Source of the DNA: Clostridiales bacterium
GTDB taxonomy: Bacteria; Bacillota; Clostridia; Christensenellales; Pumilibacteraceae
Assembly (NCBI GenBank): GCA_029066805.1
Contig: JAIEFT010000044.1
Coordinates: forward strand, 1 to 64,000
Reading direction: 5' to 3'
Length of the DNA: 64,000 nt
Part shown: positions 1-7,698 of the stretch, piece by piece
Layout: every line of letters begins with the position of its first letter
Numbering within the stretch: the stretch's first letter is position 1
Made by a program: the position numbers and the translations under genes
The notes under the pieces: generated by a model
The model's input: the letters and a program-made list of their open reading frames with translations, nothing else
Database searches by the model: none
What the model was told of the DNA's origin: nothing

Positions 1-71
1 ACTTTGACTTTGACGTTGCCCCCAACGACTACGAAGAAGACGAAGAGCTGGACGACGATGATGACGAATAA
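1..71 (+). CDS. C-terminal tail of an unknown acidic protein (partial)
   Basis: An open frame enters from the left edge and stops with TAA at 69-71. The last 22 codons are strongly acidic and end in a run of Asp and Glu (DDDDDE). A rho-independent terminator follows at once, so this is the true 3' end of a gene. Acidic tails of this kind occur in several unrelated proteins, for example the RNA polymerase delta subunit, and too little is visible to choose. Confidence 0.6.
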   Translation, partial: FDFDVAPNDYEEDEELDDDDDE

Positions 72-75
72 CAAC

Positions 76-103
76 AAAAGCCGCTTTGACAGCGGCTTTT
101 TCG
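76..103 (+). terminator. rho-independent terminator
   Basis: A perfect 10-bp stem (AAAAGCCGCT at 76-85, AGCGGCTTTT at 91-100) with a 5-base loop runs into a T tract. It ends the partial upstream gene. Confidence 0.85.
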
Positions 104-141
104 ATCCGTAACTTTTTCGACATTTTATTCTTAAACTTTTT

Positions 142-168
142 TTGACTAATTGTTATATCGGGCATAAT
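142..168 (+). promoter_or_regulatory. putative promoter of the sipL-like gene
   Basis: TTGACT at 142-147 and CATAAT at 163-168 with a short 15-base spacer. They lie between the upstream terminator and the ATG at 220. Their place inside the 5' extension of the open frame argues that translation does not start before 220. Confidence 0.35.
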
Positions 169-219
169 AGCGCAACCTCGCGAATATCATATAGCGATAT
201 CTATTTCAAGGAGTGCATT

Positions 220-1692
220 ATGCCCGAAAACATCAATATTAAGAGTGACGAAATTGTGTGGATTGCACGCGGTCAGGCGGTGGTCGAGGCGCGCCAACCG
301 ATAAACAGCGAATGCAAAGTGCTGTCCGTGTCCGCGTCGGCGGTTACTACGCCCAGCGAGGTGTTTGCGGGCGAGGCGCGGTACGTCGGCAAGATCACGT
401 TTGATTGTCTCGTGCTTGTGGATAACGCCGTAAGCAGTGTGACTACCGTTGCCGAGTTCTCCGACAAAATCACATCGCCCGACATAACAGCGGGGACGTC
501 TGTTACGCTTGTTCCCGAAATTGTCAATGTGGAAGCGTCTATCGACGGCGGCACGCTCAAAGCGGTAGCGGTAGTAGATACTGCCGCAATTGCAGTAGTC
601 GATAACGAGTACATGTGCATAGCTCAGCCCGACGACGGAATCTATGCCGAAAAACGCACGATTTTCTATTCCACCGCATGCGCCGAGGAGAGCGAAACAC
701 TGTACGTTACTGACAGCGTCGGTGCGACAAAAATAACCGACGTTATGTGCTCCACGGCGCGCGCGATTGTGACCGGTGCGGACGCTGCGGACGGGGAGAT
801 AAAAGTCTCCGGCGCGGTGTACACCTTTGCCGTGGTCAAGACCGACGACGAGAGCACGTCGTCCGTGCGCATTGTTACGCCGTTTGTCAAGAGCGTTGCC
901 GCGCCCGTCCACGACGGCGATACCGCGTTCGCTTTTGCGCACGTTACGGACAGATCGGCTACGTTGATCGCGGGCGAAAACCGAATAGAGATAGCGGCGA
1001 CGGTCAGGCTTAACGCGGTCGCGCTCACCGCCGCTACGTGCGACGTGGTGACAGACGTGTTCTGCGCCGACAACGAAATACAAACCACAGGCGTTACTGC
1101 CAAGTGCATTACCGTCGAGCCGCTTTGTACGGTTATCGACACGGTGGACGGGCAAGTGCCCATCGAGGCAGACAGGCTTGCCGCCGACAATGTTTTGTGC
1201 GTTACGGGCACGTCGTGCACGCTGACCTCCGCAAAAATCGACGATCGCAGGGTCAATGTGGAGGGCCTGGTCGGCGGCGACATTGTGTACTACAATGCCG
1301 AAAAGAATGCGGTGGACGTTTTACCGTTCCGTCTGCCGTTTAGCATGCCGCTTTCCAACCATACCGAAGCCGCCCATGTCACGGCCACGGCAACCGTAAC
1401 CGACGTGAATGTAAAGATACGGCGCGAGTCGGTGTTCGACATAAAAGCCGAGGTAGCGTTTACGCTTATGCTTTCCTCAACCGCCGAGTGCGAATGTATA
1501 TCGGAAGTGATTAAGGGCGAGCCGCTCGCACGCCCCGACGCGTCGGTTATTATCCACATCGCCAAGGAGGGCGAAACGCTGTGGCAGGCGGCAAAGGCGC
1601 TGTGCTGTTCGCCCGAGCGCGTGACCGAGCAGAATTCCGCAACTGCGCCGTACAGCGGCGGCGAGAAGCTTATAAATTTCTGCAATAAGTAA
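220..1692 (+). CDS. SipL-like spore coat morphogenesis protein (DUF3794/SPOCS repeats plus LysM)
   Basis: 490 residues. The body consists of repeated beta-rich DUF3794 (SPOCS) segments of 110-130 residues, recognisable by recurring patterns such as GEARYVGKITFDCLV and ending near residue 440. A C-terminal LysM-like segment of about 45 residues follows (IHIAKEGETLWQAAKAL). This order matches SipL of Clostridioides, which anchors the basement layer of the spore coat through SpoIVA on the forespore surface. The ATG at 220 is chosen because AAGGAG lies at 208-213; the open frame extends 26 codons further upstream through a likely promoter. The gene is monocistronic between two terminators. A general DUF3794-LysM spore protein is the alternative. 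Confidence 0.75.
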   Translation: MPENINIKSDEIVWIARGQAVVEARQPINSECKVLSVSASAVTTPSEVFAGEARYVGKITFDCLVLVDNAVSSVTTVAEFSDKITSPDITAGTSVTLVPEIVNVEASIDGGTLKAVAVVDTAAIAVVDNEYMCIAQPDDGIYAEKRTIFYSTACAEESETLYVTDSVGATKITDVMCSTARAIVTGADAADGEIKVSGAVYTFAVVKTDDESTSSVRIVTPFVKSVAAPVHDGDTAFAFAHVTDRSATLIAGENRIEIAATVRLNAVALTAATCDVVTDVFCADNEIQTTGVTAKCITVEPLCTVIDTVDGQVPIEADRLAADNVLCVTGTSCTLTSAKIDDRRVNVEGLVGGDIVYYNAEKNAVDVLPFRLPFSMPLSNHTEAAHVTATATVTDVNVKIRRESVFDIKAEVAFTLMLSSTAECECISEVIKGEPLARPDASVIIHIAKEGETLWQAAKALCCSPERVTEQNSATAPYSGGEKLINFCNK

Positions 1693-1710
1693 TTATAAAT
1701 ATTATGCGGC

Positions 1711-1750
1711 AAGAAAGAGTAGTTTGACTTAAACTACTCTTTCTTTTTTT
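1711..1750 (+). terminator. rho-independent terminator
   Basis: A perfect 15-bp stem (1711-1725 with 1731-1745) with loop GACTT is followed by a run of T. It ends the sipL-like gene. Confidence 0.92.
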
Positions 1751-1756
1751 GTTGTA

Positions 1757-1785
1757 TTGACAACATTGACAGAGCGTGATAAAAT
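1757..1785 (+). promoter_or_regulatory. consensus promoter placing the start site at the ATG (leaderless)
   Basis: TTGACA (1757-1762), a 17-base spacer and TAAAAT (1780-1785). The ATG at 1792 begins 7 bases after the end of the -10 box, which is the usual start-site distance. No Shine-Dalgarno sequence fits between them. A second TTGACA at 1766-1771 is too close to this -10 box. Confidence 0.7.
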
Positions 1786-1791
1786 TCAATT

Positions 1792-2112
1792 ATGAATATT
1801 TTTATTCTCAAAAAATCGCTGTCCGATCTTAAAAACCCGATTGTCAAATGCGAGTACGACACCGACGCAAAAACGGTGGGCGGTTTTATTTGTGAAATGG
1901 TAGAAAAAAACTACCGAAAAAAGAAACCGAATATGACGCTTGAGGAATGCAAGCAGCTTGCTATGGACGAGTTTTCGGACGGCAGCTATTACATAGTGAA
2001 CACGACCCAAGACATTAAGTATTCGGTGTTGGAGCAGGCGACCGAGTTCTGCGAAGGCGACGAAGTGGTGCTGATAAAATTGAAATACCTGCGAGGAATA
2101 ATATGGATCTGA
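1792..2112 (+). CDS. small protein of unknown function paired with the DUF4132-type gene
   Basis: 106 residues with no signal peptide or clear membrane segment. It starts MNIFILKKSLSDLKNP and ends in a hydrophobic tail (LIKLKYLRGIIWI). I do not recognise a named family. The gene overlaps the start of the next gene by 10 bases, so the two are almost certainly translated from one transcript, and a joint function with the large protein is likely. The promoter geometry suggests a leaderless message. The length, clean start and overlap support a real gene. Confidence 0.75.
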   Translation: MNIFILKKSLSDLKNPIVKCEYDTDAKTVGGFICEMVEKNYRKKKPNMTLEECKQLAMDEFSDGSYYIVNTTQDIKYSVLEQATEFCEGDEVVLIKLKYLRGIIWI

Positions 2113-5100
2113 TGGGGTTTTTCGGGGAGACCGTGCATGACGAGCGCATACTTGCCGCTTACTCCAAGGTCAAGGATGCGGAAGTCAAAAAGATATTGTC
2201 GGAAAGCAGCCGCACGCTTTGCTCGTTCAAGTTTTTTCGCGAGCGCGAAAAGGCGTTTCGTGATTTGCTGCCGAAGTACTTTGACCTTCTTTTGGGCGCG
2301 TTTGCCAATACGTATTCCCAATACAGCTATATCGGCAGGCGACAGTTTGCGGCGTATATGTGTTTGGAGCTGGGTATAGTAGATCCCACCGATATCACTA
2401 CCGTCAAAAATTTTTCCGCGTCGGGGTTAGACAAAAGCGAGTTTCACAGCGACGCGCCGCGCTCAACCGTGTTTTTGACCGGCTTGAATAAGCGCGGCGG
2501 ATTTTCCGAAAAGGACGTCATAGATTTTATAGACGGCAATCCCGAATATCTGCTGTACTTTATGCCGCTGCTGACGGCGATAGACAGCGAATGCTTTGCA
2601 AACGCTATTTTAGGCTATCTTATAAATGCAGGACTACAGGACACGCTGCGCTACCACCTGCTGCTTGGCATGCTCAAGTCGAGCAATGCCGCGGCGCTTA
2701 AAAGATTTACCGATCTGATCGAAGAGAACAATCTGTATCGCCTGCGCGCCATGAATGAGGTGGCTGTATCTATCGGGAACTATGCGGCGGTGCTTCCGCC
2801 CAAGGAGGTCGTGCCGCTGCTGCGCGACGCGGCGGGGGGCAATTCCGAAAAATACCTAAACGCCGATTTTAGGCACGCCTATTACTTTATCCACACGTAC
2901 GACCGCGTTCAGACGGAAGCGGTTTTTAATGAGTTTGCGCAAAACGTATTATCCCACGGCGGAGTGCGTGCGCGATGGGCGCTGCTTCATTCGCTTTCCT
3001 CCGATACGATAAATCTTGATTATGCGAAAATCGTATTTTCGAGCGAGTTGTCGTTAGAAGATCTGTCGTTCTTTTTTCACAGAGTGGATTGCGGAGCAAT
3101 TGCCGATAAGGACTTGCCTGTGGTGTTCGAGTCGTTGTTCGGCTTGCTTTGCACCATGGACAAAGTGAGTTATCACTATAAGACCGACGAAGATATCATT
3201 TTCGCCCGCGACGTGGACAAGTGGCGTGTGGTGGGCGAGCTTGCCGTAATAGCGGCGCGGAGTAAGGACAAATCGTACACCGAGCGGCTGGATAAGCTGT
3301 TTGACGGTTGGCGTGAGGACGCGCAAGCGAAGTATCTGGAATACAACGGCGACAAAACGCGAATAGACAAGCGCGCCGCGATTGTTCGGCTTTTAAAAAC
3401 GGACGACTATCATGCCGTCAAGTACTACGACAACAGTAAAATTGTTCTTTCCTACGACGAGGCAGTCGTCGCATCCGACTATCTAAAAAGTAAGAAGCAA
3501 TCAATCAAGTCAAAAATTATAAAGGAATTTTTACGCTCTGCGGATAAGGATCGCATTGCCGAATATTTGTGCGGCTGCGCCCAAGATTACAAGGTGCAGG
3601 CAGGCAAGGAAATGCAAGAGAGCGGCGACAAGGTGTCCGCAAAAAAACTCGACAAGGCTACCGCAAGGTACAGCAGGGACTCCGAAAGCGTGTTTGAAGT
3701 GGTAAAGCCGCAAAAGGAAATAGATACGATTTTGGCAGAGAAGCTTTCGCGCGAAAAAATCAAGCCGATATCGTTTGCACGGTTCGAGGCGTTTTGGCGA
3801 GCGCTCGAGAAGCTTCGTGCGGACAATTCCGACTACGAATACGAAGCGAACTACCCCGAAGGTAAGGTAACGCTGGGCAGTACTTTCAGAATGCTTAAAA
3901 GCAGTGGTATTGAGATATACCCCGCATTTTCGCGCTATCCGCTCGGCGAGCAGTTCAAACAAGTCTTTGAGCAATATCTTACAAGCGACGAACTTAAATA
4001 CGTGCTTATTCTTGTGCATTGCGTCGATATGCATAACAAGAAATTGTTTACCGATATGTTCCGCGGCGGCGACGCGCAAAAGGCATACGAGTTTGCGGAA
4101 AATAAAAACAATAGCAATTTCGGTGGAACGTCATATGATTTTGTGTGCTGTCTTTGCAATTGCGCAGTGTACGATCTTGCGACCGACGCGGAGCTCTGCG
4201 ATATTATTTGCATGTTCACCGACAGTCGCGTATTGCCGGCATTAAAGATTAAAAAAGATATATACAGCAGTTACGCTTTGCCGTATCGTTTTATTTGTGC
4301 GCTTACAAGAAGCGACGATAGCGAGTGCGTGCGGCTATTGCTGTTTGCGAGCTGTTTGTTTGCGGAAGCGGAATTGTCCGAAAGCGTTTCGCTCGATCTG
4401 ACCGCAAAGGCGTACGAATTGGGTCTTATTTCGAACGAGCTTGCTCGGTACTTTATTCGCGGCAATTCCCTTAGCGGCTCATTCGTCGGCGACAGCAAAA
4501 GCAACGTAATGCGCCCTGCGTATTCGCACAAAAAGTTCCGCAAATTTCTGCTCGAATATGTGGACATCGCATTTGACAACGAGCTGAAACGCGGCGTCCT
4601 GCAAACGCCGTACAGCAAGATGCTTCTCCATTGTAAACGGCTGTACGGCGCTAAATACTATGTCGCGTCCGTTGCGGCGCTGCGTGGGCTCACCTGGGTG
4701 CGTTCGCCGTACGACTGCGACAAGGGCAGCCTGTTCTCGGCGATAATCAAGATGGCGGTCAAAGCCGACGACGACAGCTACGAAAAATTTGTCTCGCTTG
4801 TCAAGAAGTATGGACTGACAAAGGACGAGCTGATAAAGGCGGCGTTGTTCAATCCCGAATTTGTCGATTACACCGAAAAGTACCTTGGCATACCGGGGTT
4901 AAAGCTTGCCATGTTCTGGTTTGTGGCGCACCTTAACGAAACGCTGTACGGCGACGATAAGGACAGGCGCGAGCAGCAGCTTAAGCAGTTTTCGGACATA
5001 AGCTATCCCGATTTTCAGGACGGTGCGTTCGATTACCGCTGGTACAAGGAGATGAAAGGGCTTGTGCCCGCCGATGAACTGAAGCGCATTTACGACAACG

Positions 5101-6629
5101 CCAAGTACGTGACGGTGGGCGGTCTGCACAAACGCGCACAGCGCTTTTTCGACGCGGTTGGCGGCAAGATACAAAAAAATGAATGCCTCGAAAAAATAAA
5201 CGGTACGCGTAACAAAGACTACTGCCTTGTGTACAGCCTTATTCCCGTAGCCGATAAAGACGATCTGCTCGAAAGATACGGCGTGCTTATGGAGTTTGTT
5301 AGGTCAAGCAAGCAGTTCGGCGCGCAGCGCCAGGCGAGCGAACGCCGCATTGTGGATATAGCGCTGGAAAACCTTGCGCGTGCGGCGGGGTATACCGATA
5401 CCGACGTGTTCATATTCGAAATGGAGTCGCAAAATCCGAGCGACATTTACCGCACGTACAGTATAGGCGAGATCACCGTCACGCCGTATATAGACGGAAA
5501 AACGTGCAAAATTTCGTACACCGTTCAAAAGGACGGAAAAATCATTTCGGCAGTTCCCGCCAAATACGCAAAGAACAGTACCGTAATAGGCTTGCGCGAC
5601 GAGATAAAGGCGCTTAACAAAAAGCTTTCGCGTATCAAGTTCAGCTTGGAAAAATGTATGGTAAATCGCGTGCGCTTCACGGCGGAGCAAATACGCTCAA
5701 TGTGCCGCGAGCCGATAATCGCCGCCGTTATCGGCAAGCTTATTTTGCTCGCGGGCGATAAGCTCGCGGTAGTTAAGGACGGAGAGATTTTCGACATTAA
5801 CGGCGAGCGTTTGTCGGTGGAACAATTATACGTCGCGCATCCTGTAGAGCTGAAAAAGCTAGGGCTATTGTCGTCCGCAATAGAATACGTTGTGTGCAAC
5901 AACATTGTGCAGCCGTTCAAACAGGCGCTGCGCGAAATTTATATTAAGTCGGACGAGGAAAACACGCAAGACGAGGCTATGCGCTTTAACGGTTTTTCGG
6001 TAGACGTAAAAAAGTGCGTGGCGGCGCTAAAAGGCAAGGGTTGGGGCGTGTCCGAGGATATAGGACTTCGCAGGGTGTATTACAAGACCGACACCGTTGC
6101 CGCGATTTTCCGCGAGTTCGATTTGTTTTACACCGTCGATTTTGAAAATGTCAACCGCGAGCTGAGCGGAATATTCTTCCTAAAACGCAAGGACGGCGAG
6201 ATAATACCGTTAAAGGACGTAGACGATATTGTGTTTTCGGAAACGCTGCGCGACGTAGACCTTATGATATCCATAAGCTCCAACGTGGTGTACGATTTCG
6301 AGCTCGCTAAGTCGACGGTTGAGATCCGTCAAGAAATTCTCAAATCGGTTGTAGCTATTTTAAAACTTAACAACGTGTCGTTCCTCAAAGACAATATCAA
6401 GGTGGAAGGGCATTACGGCACGTACGTTATAAATATAAGGACGGGTCTTGTGTTTAAAGAGGGCAAGGGCAATCTGTTGCTCGATACGGTGTACAGTGTG
6501 GAAAAGCCGCTGCTGCTTGACTTTGTTGACGAAGATCCGCTATCTGCCGATATAATATCCAAAGCCGTCGTCCTGTCCGCGGACGAGCGAATAACCGACC
6601 CGAAAATATTGTTCCAAATTAAGGATTGA
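2103..6629 (+). CDS. giant DUF4132/DUF5724-type (MolR-like) protein
   Basis: 1508 residues, predicted cytoplasmic. The N-terminal two thirds is helical and repeat-like. The C-terminal third carries features I know from the DUF4132/DUF5724 (MolR/YehI-like) family: SKQFGAQRQASE near residue 1068, then VYYKTDTVAAIF, and the terminal pattern DFVDEDPLSADIISKAV followed by DPKILFQI. The molecular role of this family is not established; in other bacteria members sit near MoxR ATPases and VWA proteins, which are absent here. The start at 2103 follows GAGGAATA within the end of the preceding small gene. There is no sign of frameshift. Confidence 0.8.
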   Translation: MDLMGFFGETVHDERILAAYSKVKDAEVKKILSESSRTLCSFKFFREREKAFRDLLPKYFDLLLGAFANTYSQYSYIGRRQFAAYMCLELGIVDPTDITTVKNFSASGLDKSEFHSDAPRSTVFLTGLNKRGGFSEKDVIDFIDGNPEYLLYFMPLLTAIDSECFANAILGYLINAGLQDTLRYHLLLGMLKSSNAAALKRFTDLIEENNLYRLRAMNEVAVSIGNYAAVLPPKEVVPLLRDAAGGNSEKYLNADFRHAYYFIHTYDRVQTEAVFNEFAQNVLSHGGVRARWALLHSLSSDTINLDYAKIVFSSELSLEDLSFFFHRVDCGAIADKDLPVVFESLFGLLCTMDKVSYHYKTDEDIIFARDVDKWRVVGELAVIAARSKDKSYTERLDKLFDGWREDAQAKYLEYNGDKTRIDKRAAIVRLLKTDDYHAVKYYDNSKIVLSYDEAVVASDYLKSKKQSIKSKIIKEFLRSADKDRIAEYLCGCAQDYKVQAGKEMQESGDKVSAKKLDKATARYSRDSESVFEVVKPQKEIDTILAEKLSREKIKPISFARFEAFWRALEKLRADNSDYEYEANYPEGKVTLGSTFRMLKSSGIEIYPAFSRYPLGEQFKQVFEQYLTSDELKYVLILVHCVDMHNKKLFTDMFRGGDAQKAYEFAENKNNSNFGGTSYDFVCCLCNCAVYDLATDAELCDIICMFTDSRVLPALKIKKDIYSSYALPYRFICALTRSDDSECVRLLLFASCLFAEAELSESVSLDLTAKAYELGLISNELARYFIRGNSLSGSFVGDSKSNVMRPAYSHKKFRKFLLEYVDIAFDNELKRGVLQTPYSKMLLHCKRLYGAKYYVASVAALRGLTWVRSPYDCDKGSLFSAIIKMAVKADDDSYEKFVSLVKKYGLTKDELIKAALFNPEFVDYTEKYLGIPGLKLAMFWFVAHLNETLYGDDKDRREQQLKQFSDISYPDFQDGAFDYRWYKEMKGLVPADELKRIYDNAKYVTVGGLHKRAQRFFDAVGGKIQKNECLEKINGTRNKDYCLVYSLIPVADKDDLLERYGVLMEFVRSSKQFGAQRQASERRIVDIALENLARAAGYTDTDVFIFEMESQNPSDIYRTYSIGEITVTPYIDGKTCKISYTVQKDGKIISAVPAKYAKNSTVIGLRDEIKALNKKLSRIKFSLEKCMVNRVRFTAEQIRSMCREPIIAAVIGKLILLAGDKLAVVKDGEIFDINGERLSVEQLYVAHPVELKKLGLLSSAIEYVVCNNIVQPFKQALREIYIKSDEENTQDEAMRFNGFSVDVKKCVAALKGKGWGVSEDIGLRRVYYKTDTVAAIFREFDLFYTVDFENVNRELSGIFFLKRKDGEIIPLKDVDDIVFSETLRDVDLMISISSNVVYDFELAKSTVEIRQEILKSVVAILKLNNVSFLKDNIKVEGHYGTYVINIRTGLVFKEGKGNLLLDTVYSVEKPLLLDFVDEDPLSADIISKAVVLSADERITDPKILFQIKD

Positions 6630-6658
6630 TTGACTTTATTTTTGTTTGGGTATATAAT
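6630..6658 (+). promoter_or_regulatory. consensus promoter of ispE (leaderless geometry)
   Basis: TTGACT (6630-6635), a 17-base spacer and a perfect TATAAT (6653-6658). The ispE ATG at 6665 is 7 bases beyond the -10 box, so the predicted first transcribed base is the A of the start codon. No Shine-Dalgarno site is present. Confidence 0.8.
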
Positions 6659-6664
6659 TACGAT

Positions 6665-7543
6665 ATGAGTAATACGATCAGGCTTAGAGCTTTTGCAAAG
6701 GTCAATCTTTCGCTTAACATTACGGGGCGGGACGAAGTGCGCGGCATGCATACGTTGGACAGCGTTATGATGTCGGTGGACGCGTTCGATACCGTTACGG
6801 TCACGCCGCGAGAGGATTCCGATATTCGCGTTAAGTTTATCGGAGCTGACTCTGTGCCAGCCGAAAACAACACCGCCCACAAGGCGGCTAAAGCCGTTCA
6901 AGATATAATCGGCGGCAACGGCTTTGATATAACCGTGGAAAAGGGTATACCTATCGGCGCGGGACTTGGCGGCTCGTCTGCGGACGGTGCGGCGGTGCTG
7001 CGTGCGCTCGACGTTTTGTACAGACTGCCCGAACGCGGTGTGGATATGCGTTCTGTCGCGCTTTCCGTAGGATCTGACGTGCCGTTCATGCTGACCGGCG
7101 GGCTTGCGCGCGTAACCGGCTTCGGCGAGCAATTGTTCTTTATAGAAAACAAGCTTAAGCTGTTTATTGTCGGGCTTATGGGAGGCAGTGTGTCCACCGC
7201 GGCGGCGTACAAAAAATTCGATGAGCTTTATACGGGTTTTTCGCACTGTCCGACGGATAACGAAAAATTGTGCGATCTTTTGCTTGACGGCGATCCTAAG
7301 GCAATCGAGCATATGGGCAACGCGCTGTACGAACCGGCGGCTTGTCTGTCGCCCGAAATAAAGAGCAATGCAGAGCTGCTTGCTTCCTACGGTGGGGCGG
7401 TGTGCCTTACCGGCTCGGGCGGAATGACGCTCGGCTACTTTACCGATATGCAAAAGTTTTACGACTGCTACGTCGCGCTAAAGACACGCGGCTGTCGCGT
7501 GTTCGCTCCGGTCAGGACAGGCGTGCTTCACGAGCGGGTATAG
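6665..7543 (+). CDS. ispE: 4-diphosphocytidyl-2-C-methyl-D-erythritol kinase
   Basis: 292 residues, a GHMP-fold kinase that phosphorylates the 2-hydroxyl of CDP-methylerythritol in the MEP pathway to isoprenoid precursors. Seen: the N-terminal AFAKVNLSLNI, the glycine-rich ATP loop PIGAGLGGSSADGAAVLRAL near residue 95, SVGSDVPFMLTGGLARVTGFGE near 140 (the conserved GxDVPF region), and a late TGSGGMTLG motif near 250. Length is normal for IspE. The ATG at 6665 is chosen over an upstream in-frame start because a perfect promoter ends 7 bases before it. It stands alone between two promoters of the same type. Confidence 0.95.
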   Translation: MSNTIRLRAFAKVNLSLNITGRDEVRGMHTLDSVMMSVDAFDTVTVTPREDSDIRVKFIGADSVPAENNTAHKAAKAVQDIIGGNGFDITVEKGIPIGAGLGGSSADGAAVLRALDVLYRLPERGVDMRSVALSVGSDVPFMLTGGLARVTGFGEQLFFIENKLKLFIVGLMGGSVSTAAAYKKFDELYTGFSHCPTDNEKLCDLLLDGDPKAIEHMGNALYEPAACLSPEIKSNAELLASYGGAVCLTGSGGMTLGYFTDMQKFYDCYVALKTRGCRVFAPVRTGVLHERV

Positions 7544-7663
7544 CTCGGGATTCGCGTATTTTCGAGCGCCTCGGCGTTGCAGCCCCTGTTTAATAGAAAT
7601 TATCAAAAAACCGCGTTTTTTCGACTTTTTGCTTCGGTAAATTTAAAATACTGTTAAATTTAC

Positions 7664-7692
7664 TTGCCTTTTGCATTGCTTGTTGATATAAT
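7664..7692 (+). promoter_or_regulatory. promoter of the GH2-like gene (leaderless geometry)
   Basis: TTGCCT (7664-7669), a 17-base spacer and TATAAT (7687-7692). The ATG at 7699 is 7 bases downstream and has no Shine-Dalgarno sequence. Confidence 0.75.
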
Positions 7693-7698
7693 GAGAGT

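Noticed and set aside
142-219. Upstream extension of the sipL-like gene
   Set aside because: The extension lies in a probable promoter and lacks a ribosome site, while AAGGAG fits ATG 220.
187-1155. Minus-strand open frame of 322 codons opposite the sipL-like gene
   Set aside because: The + strand frame has a ribosome site, a LysM motif and a terminator. The minus frame is an antisense shadow rich in Arg and His without any motif.
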